Counted from the stretch's first letter, positions 10,984-21,456 are shown. The stretch: DNA of 64,000 nt from Thermomicrobiales bacterium (GCA_030447415.1 JAUJOZ010000009.1:93803-157802), one strand, 5' to 3'. Notes: generated by a model from the letters alone, not told the origin. Numbers and translations are program-made.

Positions 10984-11889
10984 TTACTCGCGCCAGAGTG
11001 GCCGGGTCAGGCAGGTGGGCCCACCCGCGCGGTTGAGCGAGATCTCGGACCCAACGTAGGTCATGACCTCGCACCCGACCGCTTCCAAGCGGGCACGGGT
11101 GACCGGGTTGCCGTCCACCATCAGGCTGCGACGGGGCGCCAGCGCCAGCACGTTGCAGCCGAACGTGTCAAACTCCTCGTCGGGAACCTCGACGAGCCGC
11201 CAGCCCTGCTCGCGCAGCCGCTCGACGAACCCGGCGGCCAGCAGCGGGAGGTAGACGACCGCGACGTCCGTGGCGACGGGGCTGATCAGCGACAGGAGGT
11301 GGAGACACTCCTCCGGTCCGCGCCAATGGGGAAGGTCGACCGGCAGCATCTCCACACCAATCCCACCCAGGATCGCGGTCAGCTGGTCAATGCCCGCCTG
11401 GTTGGTTCGATAGCCCCGCCCAACGGCGAGGGTACGGTCGTCGAGCCAGCAGGTATCTCCGCCCTCCAGGGTACCGGGCGCCTCGATCCGGCCGAGGATG
11501 GGCACGCCGAGCTCCGCGTAGCTATCCGCCGCCAAGTCGGTCTCGTCCCGCCGGGCCGGCTTGCCCATCCGCCCGAGGATCGCCCCGTGGTCGGTGACGA
11601 TCGACGGGTCGAAGGCAAAGATCGCGTCGAGGTGCCCCGGCGCGTCTGGCCCGGCCGGGATCACCTCGACCCCCGCCTCCGCCAATACCTCCCGAAACGC
11701 GGCGTGCTCCCGCTCGGCCGCGCCGTGCTCCACTGGGCGCGGGTAGCCGAATCGGCGCCAGTCGTCCGCCGCGGCCGGCGGCGCCGGCACCCGGACCAGG
11801 ACCGAGCGGAGGCGCGTCGTCAGCGAGTGGCCACCGTAGCGCTGGGCGGGGATCGTCGCGCCGGCGGTCCGCGGTGTCGCCTGCATCAT
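10984..11889 (-). CDS. amidinotransferase / dimethylargininase (DDAH) family protein
   Basis: 'LEGGDTCWLDDRTLAVGRGYRTNQAGI', 'LHLLSLISPVATDVAVVYLPLL', 'GCNVLALAPRRSLMVDGNPVT'. Confidence 0.85.
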   Translation of the reverse strand: MMQATPRTAGATIPAQRYGGHSLTTRLRSVLVRVPAPPAAADDWRRFGYPRPVEHGAAEREHAAFREVLAEAGVEVIPAGPDAPGHLDAIFAFDPSIVTDHGAILGRMGKPARRDETDLAADSYAELGVPILGRIEAPGTLEGGDTCWLDDRTLAVGRGYRTNQAGIDQLTAILGGIGVEMLPVDLPHWRGPEECLHLLSLISPVATDVAVVYLPLLAAGFVERLREQGWRLVEVPDEEFDTFGCNVLALAPRRSLMVDGNPVTRARLEAVGCEVMTYVGSEISLNRAGGPTCLTRPLWRE

Positions 11890-12283
11890 CGAGTGGAGAT
11901 CTCCTTCATTGACGCCATCGGGACCGGCGATGGACCGGATCGTAGCACGCGACGTGTCGCCGCAGTCGCAAAGAGCGGAGCGTGCGGAGCGGTCTGCTAT
12001 CCTCAGGCACCGGCAACGACGGCGCCGGCGATTCCAATCGGGGGCGTCATGGGGCTGGGTCCCCGCTGGGTGTTCCTCCCCGTCGCGCGCGGCACGGTCG
12101 CCCCGCCCGGCCGAAGGCGACGGGTGTCCCGGCCAGGCGACTCGACAACGGGCGACACCGGGGTCGGCGAGACCCCGCGGTCCTGGGACGGGCCACGGGA
12201 GGGCCGTCCAGCGAGCACTCGGCCTTCCGCCGCCGAACGAATGCCGGCTACCGATTCGGGTGTTGCCCGAGGAGCGTTCCCGC

Positions 12284-13516
12284 GTGCGCATCGCCTTCTT
12301 CGACCCCTTCTCCGGCGCCAGCGGCGACATGGTGCTCGGTGCTCTGCTCGACGCCGGGCTGCCGCTCCGTTCGCTGCGGGCCGAGCTGAGCAAACTGGAC
12401 CTGACCGGCTACGACCTGCGGGCCGAGTCCGTCGTCCAGCACGGAGTACGCGGCACCCGGGTCACCGCCACCGTCACCAACGCCCAGCCCGCTCGGGATT
12501 GGTCCGCGATCCGGGCACTCTTGGAGGCATCGGCGCTCGACGCGCCGGTGAAGACTCGGGGCCTGGCGGTCTTTGGCCGCCTGGCCGAGGCCGAGGCCAA
12601 AGTCCACGGGGTCGACCCGGAGGTTGTCCACTTCCACGAGGTCGGCGGGGCAGACGCCATCGTCGACATCGTCGGCGCCTGCATCGGGCTCGCCCTGCTT
12701 GGAGTGGAGAGGATCTTCAGCGGCGCGCCACGGGTCGGCTCGGGCTTCGCGCGCAGCGCGCACGGCATCATTCCCGTCCCGGCTCCGGCCACCGCGGAGT
12801 TGCTGGCCCGCGCGGGGGCACCGATCGCCGGTCCGGACCCGACGCCGGAGCCTGTTCTGGCCGAACTCCTGACCCCAACCGGTGCCGCCATTCTGACGAC
12901 CCTCGCCGAGTTCCGCCGCCCGGATTTCGTGCCGGCAACCATCGGCTACGGGTTCGGCACGCGCGAGCTACCCTGGCCCAACGCCCTCCGCCTTTGGCTC
13001 GGGGTAACGGCCGACGGGGAAGACGCGGGCGACGGCGACCACCTGCTGGAGACGAACCTCGACGACATGAACCCCCAGTTCTTCGATTTGCTATCGGAGC
13101 GCCTCTTCGCCGCCGGCGCGCTCGACGTCTGGCTGACGCCGATCACGATGAAGAAGGGACGCCCCGCGACTAAGGTCAGCATCCTCTGCGCCGCCGCCCG
13201 CCGCCGCGGACTCGAGGACGTCCTGATCGAGAACAGCACCACACTGGGCGTCCGCGCCACGCGGGTCGAGCGGGTCAAAGCCGCCCGCCGCGTCGAGACG
13301 GCCGTCACCCGCTGGGGCGAGGTACGGCTCAAGCTGCGTGGATGGAATGGTCGGGTGATCGACGCCGCGCCGGAGTACGAAGACTGCCTGGCACTGGCCC
13401 GCGCCCACGACCTGACCCTGCGCGATGTCTGGAACGAGGCGCACCGCATCGGCGAAACCTACGTCGGCCGTCGCATCACCGCCGAGGGGAAGCTGGCGAC
13501 CGAGAGCCAGCGATAG
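12284..13516 (+). CDS. larC: nickel pincer cofactor biosynthesis protein LarC
   Basis: 'VRIAFFDPFSGASGDMVLGALLDAG', 'VVHFHEVGGADAIVDIVGACIGLALLG', 'ETNLDDMNPQFFDLLSERLFAAGALDVWLTPITMKKGRPATKVSILC'; one continuous ORF with GTG start. Confidence 0.93.
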   Translation: MRIAFFDPFSGASGDMVLGALLDAGLPLRSLRAELSKLDLTGYDLRAESVVQHGVRGTRVTATVTNAQPARDWSAIRALLEASALDAPVKTRGLAVFGRLAEAEAKVHGVDPEVVHFHEVGGADAIVDIVGACIGLALLGVERIFSGAPRVGSGFARSAHGIIPVPAPATAELLARAGAPIAGPDPTPEPVLAELLTPTGAAILTTLAEFRRPDFVPATIGYGFGTRELPWPNALRLWLGVTADGEDAGDGDHLLETNLDDMNPQFFDLLSERLFAAGALDVWLTPITMKKGRPATKVSILCAAARRRGLEDVLIENSTTLGVRATRVERVKAARRVETAVTRWGEVRLKLRGWNGRVIDAAPEYEDCLALARAHDLTLRDVWNEAHRIGETYVGRRITAEGKLATESQR

Positions 13517-13660
13517 GCAGAGCGCAACGACGATCGTCGGGGCGACGCGTGCGTCACCCTTCTCCAGGATCGCCAGGTTGCGGTCACGAACCGGGTACGG
13601 TACGCCGCGCCCCGACCGTCTCCAGCCATCGCTCGACGGTGATACCTCCCGCACGCCCGT

Positions 13661-15616
13661 CTACGCCGCAAACCGGGGAAACACTCGACCTAACGTCGCC
13701 TGCCGCAGGAGCGTCAGTTCCTCCACACGCCAAACGTGGAGCGCACCAAGGTACGCGGCGGCACCTAGCCCGACCGGCACCGCCACCAGCGTCAGCTCCC
13801 GGGCGAGCCCGGATGAACCGTTTTCGGCGTCCGGCATTTGAGCGTCCAGCACCCACCATGCCGCCAGCGCCAGTAGGCTCATGGCGAGCGCCGCGGTGCC
13901 GCACCGCACCGCCACCCGACTAAGGCCAGGCGCCCCGACGTAGTTCAGTCCCCGCCGCGCCAGCAGCCAGAGGACGACGGCCCGAGCCACGAACTGCGCG
14001 GAGTTGGCAAGGACCAGCCCGAACATCCCAAACGCGTCAACGAGCGCGAAGGCGACGGCGAAGTAGACGCCGACGGCAAGGACGCCAACGAGGACTGGCG
14101 TCCGGGTGTCGCGCCGAGCATAAAAGGCGAAGACCAACAGGTGATCGTAGGCGGCGAACAGCGTGCCCGGTAGATAGGCGAGTAGGGCGACGACGATCGC
14201 CCGCGCCCCAGCCGCGTCGGTGGCGCCGTGACCGAACAGGAGGTCGACGGTGGGCACCGCGACCGCCGCCAGACCGAACGTCGCGGGAACGATGAGCAGC
14301 GTCGTCATTGCCAGGCCGCGGCCGAGTGTGGTTCGAAAGGCCAGATCGTCGCCCGCCGCATGATGGCGCGATAGCGCCGGCAGGGCGGCAAGGGAGATGA
14401 CGGCCGCGATCAAGCCGAGCACGGTCTGGACAAGGGTGGTCGCGTAGCGCATCGCCCCCAGCGCGTCCTCGCCAGCCCCCCACGCGAGGTTGCGATCGAC
14501 CACGACGGCACCCGCGTTGACGAGGAGCCCGAGGAAGATCGGCAGGTACAGGCGCAGCACCTCTCGCACTGCCGGATCGCCAAAGCCAAGGTTCGGCCGT
14601 GGCAGCGCGCCCGCCCGCCGCAGCGGCGGGATCAGGAGCCCGACGATGAGCGCAGCCCCGGCGACGATGCCGACGGCCAGGCTACGGACCCCGAGCGGGC
14701 CCGCCAGCAGCGCCACTGCCGCCACGATCGTCGCGTTGCGCGCCGCCAGGGCCAGAGCCGGCGCTGCGATCCGGCCGACGGCGTGCAAGGTCGCCATCAG
14801 CACCGTGCCGGCCGCCAGCAGGAGGACCGCCGGGAGCACCCATCGGACGAGGGCAATCGTCAAGGCAACGGTCTCCGGCCCCCGCTCGTCGTCATCGCCG
14901 ACGAGGGCGGTCATCACCCGCACCACCTGCGGCGCGAAGACGACGCCGAAGAGCACGGCCACCCCGACGACGAGGATCACCAGGGACAGCAACGCCCCCG
15001 CGATCCGGCGCAGCTCGGCGCGGCTCGCCGGGTCAGGCGCCCCCCACGCGGCGAGAACCGGGATCAGGGCGGCCTGGAGCATGCCGCTGACCGCGAGGTC
15101 AAAGAGGAGGGTGTGGACCTGGTCGGCGATGGTGAAGGCGGCGATCGGGTCACCGGTGCCGAAGCGGTTGGACGCGAGCAGCTCCCGCGCCAGCCCGAGG
15201 ACACGGCTGAGGCCGGTACCGACCATGAGGAGGAGCGCCGCCGCCGCAATCCCCTGGCCGGGGCCGGCGTTCGGAGCGCTGGCGTCGTCAGCGAGGCTGG
15301 CCCCGGTCGGGCGGGACGGGGTCGGCACGGCACCGCTCGTCGGAGGGAAAGCCGGGCGCACTTCATTCACCACGGAACGCTCGGCTCGCTGCCGGCGCGA
15401 TCGGGACACTGACGCCGGTGATGTCGGGAGCAACAGACCCCGACCCTGCCCCGAGAAGCGAGCCCAGCCCGGCTGAATGATCCGTGGTGCCCCCGGCACG
15501 CGAACATTCAGCGCCCTTAAGGGGACCTCATTCGGTGAGCCCGCGTGCTCCACGGGCTTGACCCCCGGCGGGACACCGGGAAGAGGCCGCTCGCTCTCGA
15601 CGAGGATTCCGACCAA
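13661..15616 (-). CDS. murJ: MurJ/MviN-type lipid II flippase (true start probably near 15370)
   Basis: Multi-TM; 'LLMVGTGLSRVLGLARELLASNRFGTGDPIAAFTIADQV', 'RYATTLVQTVLGLIAAVISLAALPALSRHHAAGD', 'VATPTVDLLFGHGATDAAGA'-like region. Confidence 0.9.
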   Translation of the reverse strand: MVGILVESERPLPGVPPGVKPVEHAGSPNEVPLRALNVRVPGAPRIIQPGWARFSGQGRGLLLPTSPASVSRSRRQRAERSVVNEVRPAFPPTSGAVPTPSRPTGASLADDASAPNAGPGQGIAAAALLLMVGTGLSRVLGLARELLASNRFGTGDPIAAFTIADQVHTLLFDLAVSGMLQAALIPVLAAWGAPDPASRAELRRIAGALLSLVILVVGVAVLFGVVFAPQVVRVMTALVGDDDERGPETVALTIALVRWVLPAVLLLAAGTVLMATLHAVGRIAAPALALAARNATIVAAVALLAGPLGVRSLAVGIVAGAALIVGLLIPPLRRAGALPRPNLGFGDPAVREVLRLYLPIFLGLLVNAGAVVVDRNLAWGAGEDALGAMRYATTLVQTVLGLIAAVISLAALPALSRHHAAGDDLAFRTTLGRGLAMTTLLIVPATFGLAAVAVPTVDLLFGHGATDAAGARAIVVALLAYLPGTLFAAYDHLLVFAFYARRDTRTPVLVGVLAVGVYFAVAFALVDAFGMFGLVLANSAQFVARAVVLWLLARRGLNYVGAPGLSRVAVRCGTAALAMSLLALAAWWVLDAQMPDAENGSSGLARELTLVAVPVGLGAAAYLGALHVWRVEELTLLRQATLGRVFPRFAA

Positions 15617-15620
15617 CCCC

Positions 15621-16175
15621 TCACCGGAATCGGATCCAGCCGATCACGAAGGGGAGCGCGGCGAAGAGGATATCGGGGATGAAACGCAGCCGAAGCAATT
15701 GCTCGACCCCCGGCCGCAGCGCGTTGACCTCGGCCCAGGTGATGCCCAGACGCTGCGCCAGCACGACGCGACTGAGCACGAGACCGACGGCGACGACCAG
15801 GAGCGCCAACCCTTGCAGGTCACGACCCCGCTTGGCGTTGCTGGCCCAGGCCATTGCCTCGGCCACCCCGAAGCCGAGCAGGAGCGCGAGGTAGAACCCC
15901 CAATTCGGCGCGAAGCCCCACAGCAACCCAACGCCGAGCGCCACGGCGAGGCCGGCCCCGCCCGCCCTGGCGAGGACCGTCGGGTTGGTGGCATAGGTGG
16001 GGAGGCCGCGCACCCCCGCGCAATCCGGGCAGCGCAATCCGACCGGGGTGCGAACGCTGCACCGCGGGCAGATCGGCTTGCCGCAGCGAGAGCAGCGCAG
16101 CCGGGTCGGGACACTCGGGTGGTAGGAGCAGCGCGTCTCGCCGGAGGCGTTCGTCGTTGCTTCGGTGGTCGTCAT
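15621..16175 (-). CDS. B-box-type zinc-ribbon membrane protein
   Basis: 'CSYHPSVPTRLRCSRCGKPICPRCSVRTPVGLRCPDC' followed by several TM segments. Confidence 0.82.
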   Translation of the reverse strand: MTTTEATTNASGETRCSYHPSVPTRLRCSRCGKPICPRCSVRTPVGLRCPDCAGVRGLPTYATNPTVLARAGGAGLAVALGVGLLWGFAPNWGFYLALLLGFGVAEAMAWASNAKRGRDLQGLALLVVAVGLVLSRVVLAQRLGITWAEVNALRPGVEQLLRLRFIPDILFAALPFVIGWIRFR

Positions 16176-16823
16176 GCGTCGGGTCGAGTTCCTGAGAAGC
16201 CGAGCGGACCAACCGCCCGCCGGTTGAACGCGCCCACCCGGCGCGGCGGAGCAAATGGGGAATCCCACGTCGTGATCGCGGTGGCGTTATGCCAAGCATA
16301 CGCGATGCCTGCCGACCCGAGGCGCCGGAGCGCTCCGGTGCGGCATCAGGCTCGCCGGCCGGACGCCTGCTCGTCGCCGCCCGGACTCCCCTCGCCGATC
16401 CGCGAACCCTCCGCAGAGAGCCGCGACCCAGGTGTCGAATCAGCCTCGCCGGGCACTGAGGACACCGCCGGACCTGGTCGCGAGGTGGGGGCTGACGCGG
16501 ATTGAGGACCCATCAACTTCGCCCAGCGTCGGGCGCGGTTGCCCCGCCGCCAGAGCCACCCTAACCCGCGAAGCAACGCGACGGCGCGCACCGGTCTCCA
16601 CCCGCCGTGCCCGACGCCGCGACCCCACGGGTTGGACCGCTCAAGCTCCCGCCACCCCCCCGGCCACGGCGCAACCGGTGCCCATCCCGCGACGTGGTGC
16701 ATCGACCCTCCTGCCCGCAACCGTTGGTCGATTCGTTGTCCCCGCCGGCGCCGTGGCGGCTTCGGAGACGTGAGGACGCCGGGGGGCCGCGCCGCGAAGG
16801 CGGGACGGCGGCCAGTCGATGCC

Positions 16824-18992
16824 CTAGTGGAAGCCGCCCCCGCCGCCACCGGATGACCCGCCGGAGCGACCGCCACCACCAAATCCGCCACCGCCACCCC
16901 AGCCACCGCCGCGCCTACCGCCGGAGAACCCACCGAACACGTCGGCGGCGGTGTTGAGCATATCGAACAAGCTGTCGCTGCTGCCCTGTAGGCTGCGTCC
17001 GGCGCGGTCACTGGTGTCCTGCAGGTCGGGCAAGCCGGGGAAGTCGAACCCGCCACCGTCGCCCCCACCGTCGCCGCCGGAGCGGCGCTCTCCTCCACCC
17101 CAGCCACCGCCCCACCCGCCCCCGGTCGGAATCAGAACCGTGCCGCCTCCGTACCCGCGCCGCCGGCGTGGGTAGCCCGGATGCGGATCGAGATCGAAGA
17201 TCTCGCCGCCGAAGCCGCCGCCAGAGCCGCCGCCTCCGTACCAGGCGGGCACGGGGGCTTGGACGCTGGCGAACTTCCGCACCCAGTCCCGCTCCAAGCC
17301 GAAGGCAATGGCGTACGGCAGGTACTTGTCGAAGATGTCCTTCGCCTCGTCGAGCCGCTCGTACCGCTCGATCGAGTCGAGGTACTTGCGGAACGCGCGC
17401 CACTTCGCGGCCGCTTCCGCCCCCGCCGGGGTCTTCCGTGGCATGGCGGCGCTGAGCCGGGTGAGCAGCAGCGCGAGACTGGCGACGACGACGATCGGGA
17501 GCCAGACGAACGGTGCCACATCGGCGACCATGCCGGCGCCGACGCAGCCGCCGATCACGACGAGCACCAGCGCGACGGTACCGAAGGTCCGCCAGCGCGA
17601 GCGCGTCACCTCCGGCGAGCGCGGGAAGTAGCCGCGCCGCACCAGCTCGGCGTAGAGGTGCTCCTTGAGCGCGGGCTTGACGGCCTCGAAGTTCCCCTTC
17701 GCCTCGCTCAGCCGTGTCTTCGTCCCTTCTCGCAGGTCGGCGCCGAAGAGGGCGCGCAGCAGGTCGGCCTCGAACGGCGCCACCTGGGGATTGTCCTGCA
17801 GCAGGGTTAGGGCAAAGTCGTGCCCGCCGCCAAAGCCGAAAACCCCCTCGGTCGCGGTCTCCTCAATCTTGATCACCCCCCGGTGCCCGAGATCAACGAG
17901 CGTGGCGACCACGTCCGGCTCGTCGGCGCGCTCGTCGAGCAGCGTGCCGGCGGCCCCAGGGGCCAGGTCGTCCGGCGGCTGGGGAATGAAGTCGGCAACC
18001 AGCCCGGTGTGCGGGTCTCGACCGCGGGTGTACCAGAGCCCGTACACGCCGAGCCCCCCGCCGATAGCCAGCAGCAAGCCGGCGCCGAGGAACATGACGT
18101 TGAGGACGGCACCGCGCGCTTCGGTCTCCTCTTCGCGCCGCCGCCGTTCGTCGTCGGTCCGCTGCCAGGCGGGGACCTCCGCCTGAACGAGCGGCGGGAA
18201 CTGGAGGCGAGCCTCAAAGGCCTCGCCCGCGGTCAGGTCGCTCGCCTCCCACGTCCAGACACGCCCGTCGCTCGTGTGATCCTCCGGCTCGCCCGGCGCA
18301 ACCACGGTCTGCGCCACGTCGACGGCCTCGGGGAGCTGCAACTTCAGCGTCGCTTCCCGAACCGGCGCCACCGCCGTCAACTCTTCGCCGAAGGCGGTCC
18401 ACCAGATCTGCTGATTGGGCGGGTCGTTGTCCAGGTAGATCCGCAACGCCCCAATCACGTCATACTCGACCAGGAAGGTCCGGGTTTCGGAGATGGCGGG
18501 CTCGAAACCCCATTCGACCCGCAGGTGCGAGGTCGTTCGTTGGACCGTGTAGGTATTCGGGTCTTCGTCGTAGCGTGCCGCCGGGACCGGCTCATAGCGA
18601 CGCGGTCCGCCGGCCGCCTCCTCGCTCACCCGGACATTGCCGATGTCGTCCGTCCGGGCCAGCGGAATCTCGCGAAACCCACCCCGGAAGGGGCCGCCTT
18701 CGAAGTCGATCTGCTGCCGCTCGGTGACGTGGTACGAGCCGTCCTCGCGCAGGTCGAGCGTCACGTCAAAGCGCGCCCACTCGACCGCCTTCATCTGGGC
18801 GGCCGCGTGCTGGGGCGTCGCCAGCAGGGCGGGCAGGATGGCCGCGGCTAGAACGAGCAGAATCGTCAGCCGCGGGACACGCCGAGCAGGGGGGAGTCCA
18901 ATTCGGCGCCCCTGACGCAATTGCTCGTTCCTCGATACCATCGACCGCTGTCCCTCTCGCACCATCACCGACCATTCACCCCAATCGTGCAT
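16824..18992 (-). CDS. DUF2207 domain-containing membrane protein with Gly-rich C-terminus
   Basis: 'VEWARFDVTLDLREDGSYHVTERQQIDFEGGPFRGGFREIPL', 'YLPYAIAFGLERDWVRKF', C-terminal 'GGGWGGGGGFGGGGRSGGSSGGGGGGFH'. Confidence 0.88.
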   Translation of the reverse strand: MHDWGEWSVMVREGQRSMVSRNEQLRQGRRIGLPPARRVPRLTILLVLAAAILPALLATPQHAAAQMKAVEWARFDVTLDLREDGSYHVTERQQIDFEGGPFRGGFREIPLARTDDIGNVRVSEEAAGGPRRYEPVPAARYDEDPNTYTVQRTTSHLRVEWGFEPAISETRTFLVEYDVIGALRIYLDNDPPNQQIWWTAFGEELTAVAPVREATLKLQLPEAVDVAQTVVAPGEPEDHTSDGRVWTWEASDLTAGEAFEARLQFPPLVQAEVPAWQRTDDERRRREEETEARGAVLNVMFLGAGLLLAIGGGLGVYGLWYTRGRDPHTGLVADFIPQPPDDLAPGAAGTLLDERADEPDVVATLVDLGHRGVIKIEETATEGVFGFGGGHDFALTLLQDNPQVAPFEADLLRALFGADLREGTKTRLSEAKGNFEAVKPALKEHLYAELVRRGYFPRSPEVTRSRWRTFGTVALVLVVIGGCVGAGMVADVAPFVWLPIVVVASLALLLTRLSAAMPRKTPAGAEAAAKWRAFRKYLDSIERYERLDEAKDIFDKYLPYAIAFGLERDWVRKFASVQAPVPAWYGGGGSGGGFGGEIFDLDPHPGYPRRRRGYGGGTVLIPTGGGWGGGWGGGERRSGGDGGGDGGGFDFPGLPDLQDTSDRAGRSLQGSSDSLFDMLNTAADVFGGFSGGRRGGGWGGGGGFGGGGRSGGSSGGGGGGFH

Positions 18993-19020
18993 ACCCCGTG
19001 CCGCGGGGCCGGGTCTCCCC

Positions 19021-19464
19021 TCAGCGTACCGCGACGCCCGCCTGCGGGGCGCCGACGAAGCGATGGAGCGAGTTGAACAACCAGTTCACTGACAAACGGC
19101 CGCCTCGATCCTTCCAGCTGACGACGATCTCCAACCGGGTTGCGTCCGGGACAGGAGTCGTGATGATGGTCGTTGTCTGGTCCCGGCCCGCCAGCGCCAG
19201 GTAAAGCAAACCCGGCACCAGGCCGAAGAGGAACAGCAGAAGCGCCGTCGTCACCTCCGGCTGCGTCCGGCGCCTGAACACCAGGACGTCGCTATCGCTG
19301 CCAAGTCGGGTCCAGCCAGCCGCCGCGTAGACACGCGTTGCGTGCCGCTGGATCTCTACCGGCGGCAGTGGCACCCACTGCTCCAGACGATACGATCTAC
19401 CCCTTCCACCATCGCCACGGCGACGAACCCTACCGCCGCTAGGAGCAGCGGGAGCAGCAGCCAC
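19021..19464 (-). CDS. hypothetical membrane-associated protein (may be frameshift-joined to ORF 19356-19580)
   Basis: 'HATRVYAAAGWTRLGSDSDVLVFRRRTQPEVTTALLLFLFGLVPGLLYLALAGRDQTTTI'; overlapping same-strand ORF encodes further TM helices. Confidence 0.55.
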   Translation of the reverse strand: MAAAPAAPSGGRVRRRGDGGRGRSYRLEQWVPLPPVEIQRHATRVYAAAGWTRLGSDSDVLVFRRRTQPEVTTALLLFLFGLVPGLLYLALAGRDQTTTIITTPVPDATRLEIVVSWKDRGGRLSVNWLFNSLHRFVGAPQAGVAVR

Positions 19465-19722
19465 GCCACCAACCCCGGTTCCGTCTCCGGCTCACTCCGC
19501 ACCGCGCCAAGCGCCACGATCGCGAGGCCGGCGCCAACGCTGACCGCAGCTCCCCATACTGCCCGCTCCAGGTCTCGCATCGCCGTCGCCTCCGTCGATC
19601 GGATCGCTGACCCGGCCCGCGTTGGGTACTCTACGCCAGCCGCTGCTTCCCAGATGTATGGCGCGCAGCCGGTCGATTTCGAGACCGGCTAACCCTCCGG
19701 ATCCCTATGCTACCCTTGGGTC

Positions 19723-20223
19723 ATGGACGCCCACCCGGTCCTCCCTAACCCGAGCCCGCCAACCGCTACCGACGTCATGGCCGTCCTCGCCGAGCACGGC
19801 TACCGGATGACGGCGCCACGGCGGGCCGTCCTCGCCGCCGTCCTCGGTCGGAGCCGGCCATTCACCGCCGAGCAGATCGTCACCGAGGTCCAGACGGCCA
19901 ACCTCGAGACCGGCCGCTCGACCGTCTACCGGACGCTGGAGATTCTCGCCTCAGTCGACGTCCTCACCCGGTTCCTCCAGGCCGACGGCCACCCCGCCTA
20001 CATCGTCGGCGTCCCGGGACACCGCCATCACCTGGTCTGCTCCGACTGCGGCGCCGTCGTCGCCTTCACCCGCTGCCCGGTCGACGATCTCGTCCGCGAC
20101 CTGACGCGGGACACCGACTTCGCCATCCACGGGCATCTGCTCGAGGTCTTTGGCGTCTGCCCCGACTGCCGCGACGAGCCGGTCTCAGGCATGCCCGAGG
20201 AGAGGCTCGTCCAGGCGCGTTAG
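19723..20223 (+). CDS. Fur-family metalloregulator (probably Zur)
   Basis: 'RMTAPRRAVLAAVLGRSRPFTAEQIV', 'GRSTVYRTLEILASVDVLTR', 'HRHHLVCSDCGAVVAF', 'VFGVCPDCRDE'; adjacent to znuACB-like operon. Confidence 0.92.
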   Translation: MDAHPVLPNPSPPTATDVMAVLAEHGYRMTAPRRAVLAAVLGRSRPFTAEQIVTEVQTANLETGRSTVYRTLEILASVDVLTRFLQADGHPAYIVGVPGHRHHLVCSDCGAVVAFTRCPVDDLVRDLTRDTDFAIHGHLLEVFGVCPDCRDEPVSGMPEERLVQAR

Positions 20224-20248
20224 TGCGCACCAGCGACCGCAGCTTTCT

Positions 20249-20278
20249 ATTGACACGTTGTCTCAATACGAGTACGCT
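20249..20278 (+). promoter_or_regulatory. promoter of znuA-like operon with overlapping operator-like palindrome
   Basis: TTGACA (20250-20255), 17-bp spacer, TACGCT (20273-20278); imperfect palindrome ATTGACACGTTGTCTCAAT (20249-20267) overlaps the -35. Confidence 0.55.
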
Positions 20279-20355
20279 GCGGCCGTCCCTTCCGGTCGGT
20301 GGCGAGGGACGATGCGTCGTCAAGCCGACCAGCGGTACCTCGAAAGCGGTTAAGC

Positions 20356-21447
20356 ATGGTGCGCGCGGAGCGCAGTCGCCGAGAACGCACGGGCACTCAG
20401 CCGGTGGCGTGGCTCCTTGTCGTCGCGCTCGCGACCGTCCTCCTGCTGGGCACCGTGGCCGCTCAGGAGAACCCCCCGACGCCGCATGGTACCGCCCCGG
20501 CCGGCGCGGCGGCGATTGCGCTCCTGGTCACGCCCTCCCCACTGCCAGAGGGCACCCCACGGGTCGAAGGGCCGCTCAGCGTGGTGACGACGACGACGAT
20601 CCTCGCCGATCTGGCGCGGCAGGTCGGCGGACCGCGAGTCGAGGTCCGGTCCCTCCTTCCCATTGACGCCGACGCCCACGACTACGAGCCGGCCCCGGCC
20701 GACGTCGCCGTGGTCGAGGACGCGGCCGTCGTGGTAACGCACGGGCTCGGGCTCGACGCTTGGGCCGACGATCTGATCGCCAACGCCGACATGGACGCGC
20801 CTGTGGTGGTCGCCACCGAGGGCGTACCAACCCTGACGTCCGAGCAGGAGGGGTTCGGTGACGGCGACCCTCACGTCTGGTTCGACCCGACGCGAGTGGC
20901 GACGATGGTCGGCACGATTGCCGCCGCCCTGACGGCGGTCGACCCGGACGGCGCTGGGACCTACGACGCCCGGACCCGCGCCTACCAGCAGCAACTGACG
21001 GCGCTCGACACCACGATCAAGACCGCCATCGAGACGATCCCGCCGGAGCGGCGCAAGCTCGTCACCAATCACGAGGCGTTGGCCTACTACGCCGACCGGT
21101 ACGGGCTCACGATCGTCGGCACGGTGATCCCCGGCCTCGACACGACCGCCGAGCCGTCGGCCGAGGAGATCGACGAACTACTCGACGCGATCGAGCGCGA
21201 AGCGGTACCGGCCATCTTTGCCGAAGCGTCGGCCAACCCGGAGCTGGCGCGGGAGCTTGCCGACCAGGCCGGCGTCGCGCTCGTTCCAGACCTGCGCACG
21301 GAGAGCCTCGGCGACTCCGGCTCGGGTGCCGAGACCTACCTCGGTCTGATGCGCACCAACACCGTGCTGATCGTCGAAGCGCTGACGGGGTTGAGGAGTC
21401 GAGAAGATGCTCGCTGGGTGGCGGTTGCTGGCGACGGGCCGTCGTAG
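20356..21447 (+). CDS. znuA: metal ABC transporter substrate-binding protein (ZnuA/TroA family)
   Basis: 'DADAHDYEPAPADVAVVEDAAVVVTHGLGLD', 'DPHVWFDPTRV', 'LVTNHEALAYYADRYGLTIVGTVIPGLDTTAEPSAEEI'. Confidence 0.9.
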   Translation: MVRAERSRRERTGTQPVAWLLVVALATVLLLGTVAAQENPPTPHGTAPAGAAAIALLVTPSPLPEGTPRVEGPLSVVTTTTILADLARQVGGPRVEVRSLLPIDADAHDYEPAPADVAVVEDAAVVVTHGLGLDAWADDLIANADMDAPVVVATEGVPTLTSEQEGFGDGDPHVWFDPTRVATMVGTIAAALTAVDPDGAGTYDARTRAYQQQLTALDTTIKTAIETIPPERRKLVTNHEALAYYADRYGLTIVGTVIPGLDTTAEPSAEEIDELLDAIEREAVPAIFAEASANPELARELADQAGVALVPDLRTESLGDSGSGAETYLGLMRTNTVLIVEALTGLRSREDARWVAVAGDGPS

Positions 21448-21456
21448 GGGCGTGGG

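Noticed and set aside
10504-13173. 889-aa plus-strand ORF
   Set aside because: Antisense to the PotA-type ATPase and DDAH genes, then overlaps larC in another frame; composition is typical of spurious high-GC ORFs.
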